In this document: positions 16,382-25,020 of the stretch, piece by piece | Position numbering within the stretch: position 1 is the first letter of the stretch | Layout: each line of letters begins with the position of its first letter | From: Methylococcaceae bacterium | GTDB lineage: Bacteria > Pseudomonadota > Gammaproteobacteria > Methylococcales > Methylomonadaceae | Assembly (NCBI GenBank): GCA_029937975.1 | Contig: JAPYOW010000009.1 | Span: forward strand, 1-57,173 | Direction of reading: 5' to 3' | Length of the DNA: 57,173 nt | Translations under genes and position numbers: made by a program | Notes under the pieces: generated by a model | Database searches by the model: none | The model's input: only the letters and a program-made list of their open reading frames with translations | What the model was told of the DNA's origin: nothing

Positions 16382-16592
16382 AAGATGATTACAGGGTAAT
16401 TAACAGGGCGGCTAAGGTGGGGTTTCACGCTGTGCTGTGGCTTTCAGTTCAACATTATGCAGCTAGCACGGTGGTGGCGGTTTGTCACTGGTAGAGGGGT
16501 TGAGGGCGGTCAAATCATTGATATAGGCGAAGTGGGCAGTCGCTAACGACAGCGTATATGTTAAAAGTTCTGGCTGAGGCATGAACGAGGGT

Positions 16593-17339
16593 TTATTCTT
16601 TTATTTCACAATCATTCAGTTTTGGAATGTCTTGTTCTTTACAGTCAATCCCGGCATCATTGAGTGCTTTTTTCATCGTATCTAACTGCACATCCATTAA
16701 ATGGATATGGTCCAGCATATGATTAATAGCGTGAGCAACCGGGTCCGTCATGTCGGAAGTGGCACCGTAGGCATTAAAACCCATCTTGTTCGCTATTTGT
16801 TCTCTCTCTTTGCGAGTGTTGACTTCTTTGGTATTAATGATGTGGCCGGGGATTCCCACAATTGTGGCGCCTGCAGGGACTGCTTTAACGACCACTGAAT
16901 TGGAACCGATTCTTGCCTCTTGCCCAATTTCAATAGGTCCTAATACTTTTGCGCCCGCACCTACCACGACGCCGTTATGTAAAGTAGGATGGCGTTTACC
17001 TTTGTTCCATGAAGTGCCTCCTAAAGTAACCCCATGATAAAGTGTGCAATCATCCCCAATGATGGCTGTTTCTCCGATAACGACACCCATGCCATGGTCA
17101 ATAAAAAAACGGCGACCAATTTTAGCGCCAGGGTGAATCTCAATACCGGTTAACCAGCGACCCAGATGGGAGGTGAACCGGCCTAACCACCTAAATCCAT
17201 ACCCCCAGAACAGATTGGCAAGGCGATGAATCAGTATGGCATGAAACCCGGGGTATGCGGTTATCACTTCAAATACGGATTGTGCGGCAGGGTCTCTGGC
17301 AAAAACGCAGTTAATGTCTTCTTTAATTTTATCCAGCAT
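16593..17339 (-). CDS. cysE: Serine O-acetyltransferase
   Basis: 248 aa. It makes O-acetylserine from serine and acetyl-CoA, the committed step of cysteine synthesis. The N-terminal helical domain contains [21 protein letters not shown] left-handed beta-helix of hexapeptide repeats runs from about residue 65 to 170 ([38 protein letters not shown]). The C-terminal extension beyond 170 is polar. It is the shorter EpsC/NifP-like form of the family. It ends 278 bases upstream of the iscR ATG; trmJ lies 5 bases upstream, so trmJ-cysE form an operon feeding cysteine to the desulfurase pathway. Confidence 0.96.
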   Translation of the reverse strand: MLDKIKEDINCVFARDPAAQSVFEVITAYPGFHAILIHRLANLFWGYGFRWLGRFTSHLGRWLTGIEIHPGAKIGRRFFIDHGMGVVIGETAIIGDDCTLYHGVTLGGTSWNKGKRHPTLHNGVVVGAGAKVLGPIEIGQEARIGSNSVVVKAVPAGATIVGIPGHIINTKEVNTRKEREQIANKMGFNAYGATSDMTDPVAHAINHMLDHIHLMDVQLDTMKKALNDAGIDCKEQDIPKLNDCEIKE

Positions 17340-17344
17340 AACGG

Positions 17345-18073
17345 TTACTTGTTATTATGATTTTGCGAGAATCTGAGAATACCTCTTAGTATATCCAGTT
17401 CTTTCGTGTCGAGTGATATTCTATTGTAAATTCTACGTAGTCTTCGCATGATAGAAATGGATTTTTCGGGATGTAAAAAATCTATATCTAACAGTGTTTG
17501 TTGCATATGTTCATAAAACAACTCCATTTGCTGTGTGCTGGCTAAAGGTGTTTCGTTTTTATCTCCGATGCTACTTTCAGATTTTTGTCCGGAGGCAACA
17601 AATAATTCATAACAGACGACTTGTACCGCTGTGGCCAGGTTTAAGGAGCTAAATGCAGGGTTACAGGGGATACGTAATAAATAATGACACAAATCCAGTT
17701 CGTGGTTTTTTAATCCGGAATTCTCCCGGCCAAAAACCAGTGCTATCTTGGTGTCTGACGGTTCGCTAGAAACAAATTTTTCAGCACACTCTCTCGCGGT
17801 GAGTTCGGGCCAGCTAATGGTTCTATCTCTTGCACTGGCACCGAATACAACTTGGCAATCTGCTAGCGCATCGTGCAAAGAATGGCATATCTCAGCTGTA
17901 TTTAATAAGTCACTGGCGCCGGATGCCCTGGATGTTGCATCTGCACTGGGAAATATTTTTGGATTGACCAGGCAAAGTTGATCCATGCCCATGTTTTTCA
18001 TTGCTCTGGCAACCCCACCAATATTTCCTGGATGGGAGGTTTCGACCAATATTATTTTAAAATTTGCAAGCAC
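17345..18073 (-). CDS. trmJ: tRNA (cytidine/uridine-32-2'-O)-methyltransferase
   Basis: 242-aa SPOUT methyltransferase that methylates the 2'-OH of nucleotide 32 in several tRNAs. Knot-fold motifs: [19 protein letters not shown] near the N-terminus, [17 protein letters not shown] in the middle, [19 protein letters not shown] for AdoMet binding. The C-terminal helical tail [20 protein letters not shown] is typical of TrmJ. Its position immediately upstream of cysE and the isc genes, divergent from suhB, matches the arrangement in other gammaproteobacteria. Confidence 0.96.
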   Translation of the reverse strand: MLANFKIILVETSHPGNIGGVARAMKNMGMDQLCLVNPKIFPSADATSRASGASDLLNTAEICHSLHDALADCQVVFGASARDRTISWPELTARECAEKFVSSEPSDTKIALVFGRENSGLKNHELDLCHYLLRIPCNPAFSSLNLATAVQVVCYELFVASGQKSESSIGDKNETPLASTQQMELFYEHMQQTLLDIDFLHPEKSISIMRRLRRIYNRISLDTKELDILRGILRFSQNHNNK

Positions 18074-18161
18074 TGGAGGTTCGATAGGTTAAAAAGGAAA
18101 CACTATAACAAATGATTTGTTATGCTATTAAGCTTTTGTTCACTTTAATTATAAGATTATT

Positions 18162-18956
18162 ATGCATCCAATGTTGAATATTGCCGTCCGGGCTGCGAGA
18201 AATGCTGGGGATTTGATTCAACGTTCATCGGAAGATATCGGTCGTTTGACGATTAGCAAAAAAGGTAAAAATGATTTTGTTTCAGAGGTCGATCGTATTG
18301 CAGAAGCAGAAATTATTCAGGTGATCCGCTATGCTTATCCCGATCATTCCATTTTAGCGGAAGAAAGTGGTGAACACAAAGGTAATGATTATACCTGGAT
18401 AATTGATCCGTTAGATGGCACCACCAATTATTTACATGGTTATCCGCAATATGCCGTTTCAATTGCACTCAAACACAAAGGTAAAATCGAAGTAGCTGTT
18501 GTTTACGACCCTTTAAGAGATGAATTGTTTACTGCGGAAAAAGGGGGAGGCGCTATGTTGAATAACCGGCGTATCAGAGTCAGTAATCAAGTTGATATTC
18601 ATGCGGCTTTGATCGGGACAGGCTTTCCTTTTAAATTGCCACAACATCTCGATGCCTATTTGGATATGTTTAAAACCTTAACCCCGATGACTGCAGGTAT
18701 CAGACGTGCCGGTTCGGCTGCGCTGGATTTAGCGTATCTTGCCACAGGACGGCTGGATGGTTTTTGGGAAATAGGGCTGAAAGAATGGGATATGGCCGCA
18801 GGCATTCTTCTGGTACAAGAAGCCGGTGGTGTGGTGACTGACTTTAGTTTTAATGAACACTACCTGAAGTCTGGGAATGTGATTTTAGGCAACCCTAAAA
18901 TGCATCAAGCTTTATATAAAGCGATTGAGCCTTATGTTACCGAGTCGTTGAAATAA
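18162..18956 (+). CDS. suhB: Inositol-1-monophosphatase SuhB
   Basis: 264-aa magnesium-dependent phosphatase of the inositol monophosphatase family. In gammaproteobacteria SuhB also joins rRNA antitermination complexes. Metal-binding motifs: LAEESGEHKG, IIDPLDGTTNYLHGYPQYAV and KEWDMAAGILLVQEAGG. Length matches E. coli SuhB (267). It is divergent from trmJ with an 88-base intergenic region. Which of the two roles dominates cannot be told from sequence. Confidence 0.96.
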   Translation: MHPMLNIAVRAARNAGDLIQRSSEDIGRLTISKKGKNDFVSEVDRIAEAEIIQVIRYAYPDHSILAEESGEHKGNDYTWIIDPLDGTTNYLHGYPQYAVSIALKHKGKIEVAVVYDPLRDELFTAEKGGGAMLNNRRIRVSNQVDIHAALIGTGFPFKLPQHLDAYLDMFKTLTPMTAGIRRAGSAALDLAYLATGRLDGFWEIGLKEWDMAAGILLVQEAGGVVTDFSFNEHYLKSGNVILGNPKMHQALYKAIEPYVTESLK

Positions 18957-19049
18957 GCTGCTCCGCATGGATTCTGCGTGACTAGGCGGGGTTGAGTGGA
19001 CCGTGAAATCTCTGGTGTTGGTGATGGGGGTTTCGCTACTTGCTCTACT
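18957..19049. other. Short gap between suhB and the broken gene
   Basis: Nothing recognisable is seen here. The rest of the gap up to msrA (to 19725) is taken by the broken-gene candidate and about 220 AT-rich bases after it. Confidence 0.4.
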
Positions 19050-19505
19050 CTAAGAGATCAGGACGTTGATGAAATCTCTGGGTTTTATATAAAAAACAGC
19101 TAAAGAAAACCTTAGATGCATTTCCCAACCCTTTCCTGATAAGCCCTGAGGCGCTTCATCTTTGGTCATAATCTGACTTTCGATGGATTCCATAAACCCC
19201 GCATGTCCAGCTATGGCAACATATGTTCCGTAGGTTTCACTCATAGGATCGAGTTTTGAAAATACGCCGTAGCCGTTATTAATCGCTGATTTTCCAAATG
19301 TAAACCCTGTCTCTGGAGAGCATGGAAATACTCGCACTTTGTGCATTGCTACAGTTGACGGCGCCCCTGTATTCTTTGTGGAAAAATGATCAGTCTTTAA
19401 GTGTATCCGTTATTTTACAGCTTATAATTCCAGCATATGCTGGACAAGAGCAGAGCAATAAAACAATAAAAAGCAGGGAGATGCTCTTTAAATAGGTTGC
19501 ATTAT
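19050..19505 (-). pseudogene. Probable broken exported-protein gene
   Basis: Two minus-strand frames read as one protein if a shift near 19390 is repaired. The first frame has a signal-peptide-like run (KSISLLFIVLLLCSCPAYAG) and stops after KITDTLKD. The second continues with HFSTKNTGAPSTVAMHKVRV and a well-formed globular stretch (TFGKSAINNGYGVFSKLDP, ETYGTYVAIAGHAGFMES) to a stop at 19050. A G7 tract near 19505 may be a second shift, since no good start joins the signal segment. I do not recognise the family. Two unrelated short ORFs are the alternative. Confidence 0.35.
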
Positions 19506-19725
19506 GGGGGGGTTTCCGGTAGTGCGACAATATGTCGCATTTTAATTTGACAGAAGTGTTGCTATTATTAACATAACTTTTAAGGCTCTTCGTAGCCAAA
19601 ACAGCGAAAAGTTGCGTTATGATACCCCTAAAATACATTCTAAAGCAGTTAATTAACTGCTTTTTTTTTGCCTGAAGGTTTTTTCAGCAGCTGTTCAATA
19701 TCCTTGCGAGGGGCTTAAATATACC

Positions 19726-20349
19726 TTAAAAAGCGATATTTAAGCCACCCAGGCCACAGTACCCCTGAGGGTTTTTTGCTAAATATTGCTGATGATGGTT
19801 CTCAGCATAGTAAAAAATAGTTGCCTCTTCTATTTCAGTGGTAATCTCAGCAAAGCCGGATAAGCTGATTTTGGCTTGATAATGGGCTTTTGAATCCTGT
19901 GCCTGGTTTTTTTGCCCATCATTAAAGGTGTAGATGCCAGATCGGTACTGAGTGCCTTTGTCGTTGCCCTGTTGCATACCCTGTGTTGGGTTATGGGATT
20001 CCCAAAAAAGAGCCAGTAACTGTGGGTAGGATATGCGCTCGGGATCAAAAAAAACTTTAACCACTTCATTATGTCCTGTTAACCCTGTACAGAGTTCATC
20101 GTAGGTGGCATTGGGGGTGTATCCTCCGCTATAACCCACCGCCGTACTAAACACGCCTGTTTGCTGCCAAAATTTCCTTTCCGCTCCCCAGAAGCAACCG
20201 AGACCAAACATCGCTTCATGTATATGAGCTGGAAAGGGAGGCGCAATGACATTGCCTGTGACAAAATGATTCTCTGGAATTGAGAGGGCTGTTTTTCGAC
20301 CTGGTAATGCTTCGCGGGCGGAAGGTTTGATAAACTTTGATGACAGCAT
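19726..20349 (-). CDS. msrA: Peptide methionine-S-sulfoxide reductase
   Basis: 207 aa. Reduces the S epimer of methionine sulfoxide in proteins and free Met. The active-site motif is MFGLGCFWGAERKFW with catalytic Cys52. Other signatures: GYSGGYTPNATYDELCTG, GHNEVVKVFFDPE, FWESHNPTQGMQQGND and GTQYRSGIY. The long N-terminus (SAREALPGRKTALSIPENH) is of the E. coli MsrA type. The C-terminus ends GLGGLNIAF without the extra resolving cysteines seen in some MsrAs. No msrB is adjacent. It is divergent from hslO with about 50 bases between, so the two oxidative-stress genes may share a control region. Confidence 0.96.
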   Translation of the reverse strand: MLSSKFIKPSAREALPGRKTALSIPENHFVTGNVIAPPFPAHIHEAMFGLGCFWGAERKFWQQTGVFSTAVGYSGGYTPNATYDELCTGLTGHNEVVKVFFDPERISYPQLLALFWESHNPTQGMQQGNDKGTQYRSGIYTFNDGQKNQAQDSKAHYQAKISLSGFAEITTEIEEATIFYYAENHHQQYLAKNPQGYCGLGGLNIAF

Positions 20350-20401
20350 GATAATATTTTAACGCTATAATTACCTTTACTATAAATACATTAACATTAA
20401 A

Positions 20402-21271
20402 ATGAAAGAACAAGATTGTTTACGACGTTTTCTATTTGAAGAGCTGGGGGTGAGAGGCGAGTGGGTATGTTTACATGACAGCTGGCAAGAAACGAAACAA
20501 CATCAGCACTTATCGGCAGGTGTTCAGGAAAAACTAGGCGAGGCTTTGGTGGCTGTTGTGCTGATGTCTGCGACGATTAAATATGAAGGCTCTTTGATTC
20601 TACAAGCTCAAGGCGATGGAGCATTGAAAACGTTGGTTACCCAGTCTACGCATGAGGGACATATACGAGGTCTGGCTAGGTGTGAAAAGGAGATGCAGTC
20701 GGGTAGTCTCGTTGAAATGATGGGTGAGGGGCGACTTGTTATTACCATAGAACCCGAAAAAGGCGAACCTTACCAGGGAATTGTTTCTTTAGGAGGTAAT
20801 GATCTGGCCGAGGTGATAACGACTTATTTTACGCAGTCTGAACAGTTACAAACCCGTGTTTGGTTATTTGCTGATGGAACTCACGCTGGGGGTTTGTTTT
20901 TGCAGGAACTGCCGAAGCAGGAAAGCGATAAACCCGATTGGGAGCGTATTGCCATGTTAGCGGACACCATAACCAAGCAGGAAATGTTGACATTAGGCTG
21001 TGAGGAAATGTTGTATCGCTTGTTTAATGAAGAAAAATTGCGTCTGTTTCAGCAAGAGCCTGTCACTTTCAAGTGTACTTGTTCGCAGAAAAAAATAGAA
21101 GATACCCTGATTCTTTTAGGGCGTCAGGAGCTGGAATCAAGTTTACAGGAAAGAAACATTATTGACGTAAAGTGCGATTTTTGTGCTGAAAAATATAGCT
21201 TTGACAAGGTCGATATAGAAAATTTATTTGCAGGGCAAGCGCATAAAAATGAATCCAGCAGGCAGCATTAA
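20402..21271 (+). CDS. hslO: Redox-regulated chaperone Hsp33
   Basis: 289-aa cytoplasmic holdase chaperone activated by oxidation. The C-terminal zinc switch is intact: Cys225 and Cys227 (KCTCSQKK) with Cys258 and Cys261 (VKCDFCAEKY). The N-terminal substrate-binding part has LQAQGDGALKTLVTQST and GNDLAEVITTYFTQSEQL. The ATG at 20402 opens 52 bases from the msrA start on the opposite strand. A lipoprotein gene follows after 9 bases and is probably co-transcribed. Confidence 0.96.
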   Translation: MKEQDCLRRFLFEELGVRGEWVCLHDSWQETKQHQHLSAGVQEKLGEALVAVVLMSATIKYEGSLILQAQGDGALKTLVTQSTHEGHIRGLARCEKEMQSGSLVEMMGEGRLVITIEPEKGEPYQGIVSLGGNDLAEVITTYFTQSEQLQTRVWLFADGTHAGGLFLQELPKQESDKPDWERIAMLADTITKQEMLTLGCEEMLYRLFNEEKLRLFQQEPVTFKCTCSQKKIEDTLILLGRQELESSLQERNIIDVKCDFCAEKYSFDKVDIENLFAGQAHKNESSRQH

Positions 21272-21280
21272 GCAGGCAGC

Positions 21281-22051
21281 ATGAAGAAGTTTTTGCAATG
21301 GTTTTGTTTGTTATTGTGCTTGAGCACGTTGACGGGGTGTTTTTCCTGGTTGCATGCTTATCAAACTTACTTGCAGATGGACGATTTTGAGGAGAATTTC
21401 ACCTTTTCAGTTGGCAATCAATTTAGCCTGCATTTTAAAGATCCCTTGCTATACAGTGAAGACCTATTTGCTTTGTTAAAGCTCCAGGCTAGCGAAATAT
21501 GGCGGTATGAGCCGGGGCAACATTGGCGTTATCTTTTTCGTAAAATAGATGCGCAAGGGCGCGTGATTCAACCCGGGGTGGAATTTTATTTTGATCTAAA
21601 GTTTAATGAAAAAGAGCAGTTAGTTCAGTGGGATTTTTCATCATTGTTTCTTGAGATTGCACCCGCAGAATTTCTGGAAGTTTCTTTGCGGTCTCTGGCA
21701 GGAGCAAAAATCGATCAAGGGAAAAGACAATTAAAAGCAAATCTGGATTTCATGGAGACAATTTCAGCCGAACTGCCGAAAAAACCGCAAATACTTCAGC
21801 AATTAGGAAGGCCTGTCAGTATAAAAGATAAAAAAGGGCAAGAAATATACCGTTATCATTTTCGGCTTGATACGGCAAAGATCGAAAAAGGTTATGAGGA
21901 TAGGGGCTTAAGTGTCATTAAATTAACCTTTGATAAAAGCAGTCGTCGATTGATCAAAATGTCAGGTCGTTTTATGGGCTTGAAGATTTCTATTGATTAT
22001 AGAAAGTATCATAAAAATAGTCAGCAACAATTAGTTCAGTTGATCCGGTAG
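21281..22051 (+). CDS. Putative outer-membrane lipoprotein
   Basis: 256 aa, family not recognised. The N-terminus MKKFLQWFCLLLCLSTLTGC is a type II signal with lipobox LTGC, lipidation at Cys20. The residue after Cys is Phe, which favours outer-membrane sorting. The mature part alternates hydrophobic and polar residues (VEFYFDLKFNEKEQLVQW, GLSVIKLTFDKSSRRLIK), suggesting a beta-rich fold. It starts 9 bases after the hslO stop, so the two are likely one operon; there is no other functional clue. Confidence 0.78.
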   Translation: MKKFLQWFCLLLCLSTLTGCFSWLHAYQTYLQMDDFEENFTFSVGNQFSLHFKDPLLYSEDLFALLKLQASEIWRYEPGQHWRYLFRKIDAQGRVIQPGVEFYFDLKFNEKEQLVQWDFSSLFLEIAPAEFLEVSLRSLAGAKIDQGKRQLKANLDFMETISAELPKKPQILQQLGRPVSIKDKKGQEIYRYHFRLDTAKIEKGYEDRGLSVIKLTFDKSSRRLIKMSGRFMGLKISIDYRKYHKNSQQQLVQLIR

Positions 22052-22320
22052 CTTGCCATCAATAAGCTATAAAGCCGTCTGGTATTATGCTCTTTCTCAA
22101 GGCAGGGCCGATAGCAAAAGATGAGAGGGTGTTGCAAAGCATCCTACTTCTGTTTATTCCACGGGATGTGTCGAAGGCCTCAATTTATATGGATTTTATC
22201 AGCGCGGCGGGTTTGAGCAAGGGTTAAAAGGCAACTGTCAGGCTCGCAAGGTTGATGTTTTCGGTCGCCATGCGAGTTCCTGGGTAGCGCAAAGGAGAGG
22301 CTCGTATGGCTCCGGAATCG

Positions 22321-23076
22321 TTAAGTTGATGGCTTGTTGCGGGGCTGTTCTGTTGTGACATTTCCCGCATGTAAGCCACATTCTTTTTTATTGCCCGATT
22401 CCCACCACCAGCGTCCAATACGTTCATGTTGATTGGGTAAAACGGCGCGGGTACAAGGTTCGCAACCTATGCTAATAAAGCCTTTTTCATGCAGTTCATT
22501 ATAGGGTACCTGATAGGCTTCAATATGATCCCAGACTTGTGCTGAACTCCAGTTAAGAAGGGGATTAAATTTTATTAGCGGTTTGTTATCGCTAGAAAAT
22601 GCAGTATCAAGTTGTACTTCGGGAATATCCTGTCGTGTATCCAGACTTTGGTCTTTACGCTGGCCGGTAATCCAGGCATCAAGCTGTGAAAGTTTGCGTC
22701 TAAGCGGTTCTACTTTACGGATGCCACAGCACTCCTGATGGCTGTCTTGGTAAAAACTGAATAAACCTTTGGCTTTTACAAAAGGATCTAATAATGTTCT
22801 GTCTGGCGTGAGGAGCTCTATGTCTATTTGATAATGCTTCCTGACTTTTTCCATAAAGCGATATGTTTCGGAATGTAAACGACCGGTATCTAAAGAAAAG
22901 ACCTTGATGTCTTTTCTTATATTCAGTGCCATGTCGATTAATACCACATCTTCTGCGCCACTGAATGAGATAGCGATATTGTCAAAGTTCTCCAGTGCGT
23001 ATTTTAAAATACGGCGTGGATTTTTATTTTTAAGTTCAGTTTGTGCGGAAGGAATGTTAAATGAGTTCATTAGCAT
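22321..23076 (-). CDS. cysH: Assimilatory APS/PAPS reductase
   Basis: 251 aa. Reduces activated sulfate to sulfite. SFSGAEDVVLIDMAL is the nucleotide-binding PP-loop-like motif. The Cys pair Cys116-Cys117 (QECCGIRK) and Cys205/Cys208 (GCEPCTRA) are the [4Fe-4S] ligands that mark the APS-reducing class; classical E. coli PAPS reductase lacks them. The catalytic Cys233 lies in KKECGLHAG. ATG 23076 or 23070 opens inside the end of gshA (about 20-base overlap), so translation is coupled to glutathione synthesis; the electron donor may be thioredoxin or glutathione. Confidence 0.95.
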   Translation of the reverse strand: MLMNSFNIPSAQTELKNKNPRRILKYALENFDNIAISFSGAEDVVLIDMALNIRKDIKVFSLDTGRLHSETYRFMEKVRKHYQIDIELLTPDRTLLDPFVKAKGLFSFYQDSHQECCGIRKVEPLRRKLSQLDAWITGQRKDQSLDTRQDIPEVQLDTAFSSDNKPLIKFNPLLNWSSAQVWDHIEAYQVPYNELHEKGFISIGCEPCTRAVLPNQHERIGRWWWESGNKKECGLHAGNVTTEQPRNKPST

Positions 23077-24718
23077 GCTTCTTGGTTTTGGCGGCAGCTT
23101 TGTCAGCCGTGATTCTGGGGTTTCCTTCCAGAATGCTCTGTGAAAAATAATTCACCAGAAAATCATCAAAAGAAAGGTTTTCATTGTCTTCAATGTTTTT
23201 TTGTTGGCGATGAGAAGAGAGGGACAATGCCTCAAAATGTTGAGCAATTTTGGTGTCTTGGTGAGCTTGGGTAAAATGTTGTTTATTCAGGGTAGAGGCT
23301 TCTAATCCAAAGTGTGCAAAGGGCTGGTTTTTAGTGCGCATGCCTTTCAGAATTTTTGCTGAAGGCGTTAGTTCAGGGTTTTCAACAACTTCACTTTGTG
23401 CTTCCAAAGCCTTGCTATACGGTTTGGCGGGGTCGTCGTGATCCAGTATTTGACAAATAGTGCTCATGGATTGCAAAATTTCATGGGCCCAGCTGTGTAA
23501 GGAAGTTGGCTGGCCGTTTTTATTAATTTCAAGACCTGGCTTTCTTCCTTCATGCGCCACACGCAGTTGATTAAAGTTATTAATCTGGTATTCGTGGCCA
23601 TTATATTTCGGGCTTTCCTGAAGTAGACAGTGGAGTAAAAAGGCTTCGATAAACCGTGATTTGCCTTCATCTATGCCGATGGGGTTAAAAAGATCGAGGT
23701 CCAGTGAGCGAATTTCAATGTATTTCACCCCTCTTAAATGGAGTGCAAGAGTGGGCTTTTCGCCAGACCGGGCAATTTGTTTAGGGCGGATAGTGCTGTA
23801 ATATTCGTTTTCAATTTGCAGAATATTGGCATTCAGTTGCTTATATTCACCATTGACCTTAACGCCTATTTTTTCATAGTCCGCATAAGGTGTTTCAATA
23901 GCATTCTGTAGGCTGCTGATATACGAGGATAAAGAATTGTAATCAATTTTTAGATTGGATTGGTTTTTATTTTTATAACCAATATCACTCATGCGTAAAG
24001 ACGTGGCATAGGGCTGATAAAGGGTATATTGATCATAGGTTTCAAATTCAGCCATTAAATGCGGCCTGCTGTTGAAAAAACTTTTACAGATTGCCGGAGA
24101 AGCACCGAATAAATACAGGATTAACCAGCCTTGACGTTGAAAGTTGCGGATCAGGTTAAAATAAGAATCGGAGATAAAGTCCTGTAACGAGTGATTAGAC
24201 GAGCTTTGCTCATGTAATGCGGGCCAAAGTGCTTCAGGAACGGAATAGTTAAAATGGATGCCGGCAATGGCTTGCATGGTTCTGCCATATCGATGCCATA
24301 AGCCTTGCCTATAGACATGCTTCATCTTGCCAATATTGGAGCTGCCATACTCCGCAATAGGAATGCTTTCATCGCCATTAATTCTACAAGGCATACTGGA
24401 AGCTAGTAGTAGCTCATCCCCCAAGTGGGTGTAGACGTATTGATGAATGTTACGCATGAAGTCTAACGTTTCAGTAATATCTGCAAACGGTGGCGTAATA
24501 AATTCTAGCAGGGCTTCTGAATAATCCGTGGTGATGTGGGGATGAGTCAGTGCAGCACCTAGAGCATGGGGGTGTTTGGACTGTGAAATCAGGCCTTCTT
24601 TGGAAATTCGAAGACTTTCTTTTTCTATGCCTTTGAGTCCACCCTGCAGAAGATGTTGTTGCTGGGTTCTGAGTAAATAGTCGAGTTTAGACGAATGTTG
24701 TGTATTCAAACTGCTCAT
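23057..24718 (-). CDS. gshA: Glutamate-cysteine ligase
   Basis: 553 aa, the proteobacterial type-1 family (E. coli GshA 518 aa). It joins glutamate and cysteine with ATP in the first step of glutathione synthesis. Motifs: GLKGIEKESLRI near the N-terminus, TTDYSEALLEFITPPF, GIHFNYSVPEALW, HLRGVKYIEIRSLDLDLF. It is complete, with no obvious gap. The stop overlaps the cysH start. No gshB is in the window. Confidence 0.96.
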   Translation of the reverse strand: MSSLNTQHSSKLDYLLRTQQQHLLQGGLKGIEKESLRISKEGLISQSKHPHALGAALTHPHITTDYSEALLEFITPPFADITETLDFMRNIHQYVYTHLGDELLLASSMPCRINGDESIPIAEYGSSNIGKMKHVYRQGLWHRYGRTMQAIAGIHFNYSVPEALWPALHEQSSSNHSLQDFISDSYFNLIRNFQRQGWLILYLFGASPAICKSFFNSRPHLMAEFETYDQYTLYQPYATSLRMSDIGYKNKNQSNLKIDYNSLSSYISSLQNAIETPYADYEKIGVKVNGEYKQLNANILQIENEYYSTIRPKQIARSGEKPTLALHLRGVKYIEIRSLDLDLFNPIGIDEGKSRFIEAFLLHCLLQESPKYNGHEYQINNFNQLRVAHEGRKPGLEINKNGQPTSLHSWAHEILQSMSTICQILDHDDPAKPYSKALEAQSEVVENPELTPSAKILKGMRTKNQPFAHFGLEASTLNKQHFTQAHQDTKIAQHFEALSLSSHRQQKNIEDNENLSFDDFLVNYFSQSILEGNPRITADKAAAKTKKHANELI

Positions 24719-25020
24719 AAAAGGGACGTAAGCCCGATTGATCTTGATATAATTTGTTTATTATACTTCGAGCGCTTATGGTTGAGGAAATTATATTGAG
24801 TTGATTAGGGGCGATAGCAAGGCGTGCAAACGGGGATGTCGCAAGTGGCGTGACTGTTGCTGCAATGCTTTGGCCCCCTTGTATGTGGGTAATCCCGTCT
24901 ACCGGCAAAGCTTTCGCTTTGGCTCTCATTGCTTGCCTTGTCGGTAAAAACCAACGGTTAGAAACCCGCAGCGGTGACCGTGCGAACACTATAAAAACTT
25001 ATTGATCATGGGAGTAGTCT
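24719..25020. other. Divergent intergenic region gshA/recQ
   Basis: About 300 bases. A hairpin CAAAGC-TTTC-GCTTTG lies at 24905-24920. ATGGGAG at 25008-25014 provides the likely ribosome binding site for recQ. No gene is seen. Confidence 0.45.

Noticed and set aside
24687-24989. 100-codon minus-strand frame overlapping the gshA start
   Set aside because: Antisense/overlapping shadow without ribosome binding site; the region is the gshA/recQ control region.
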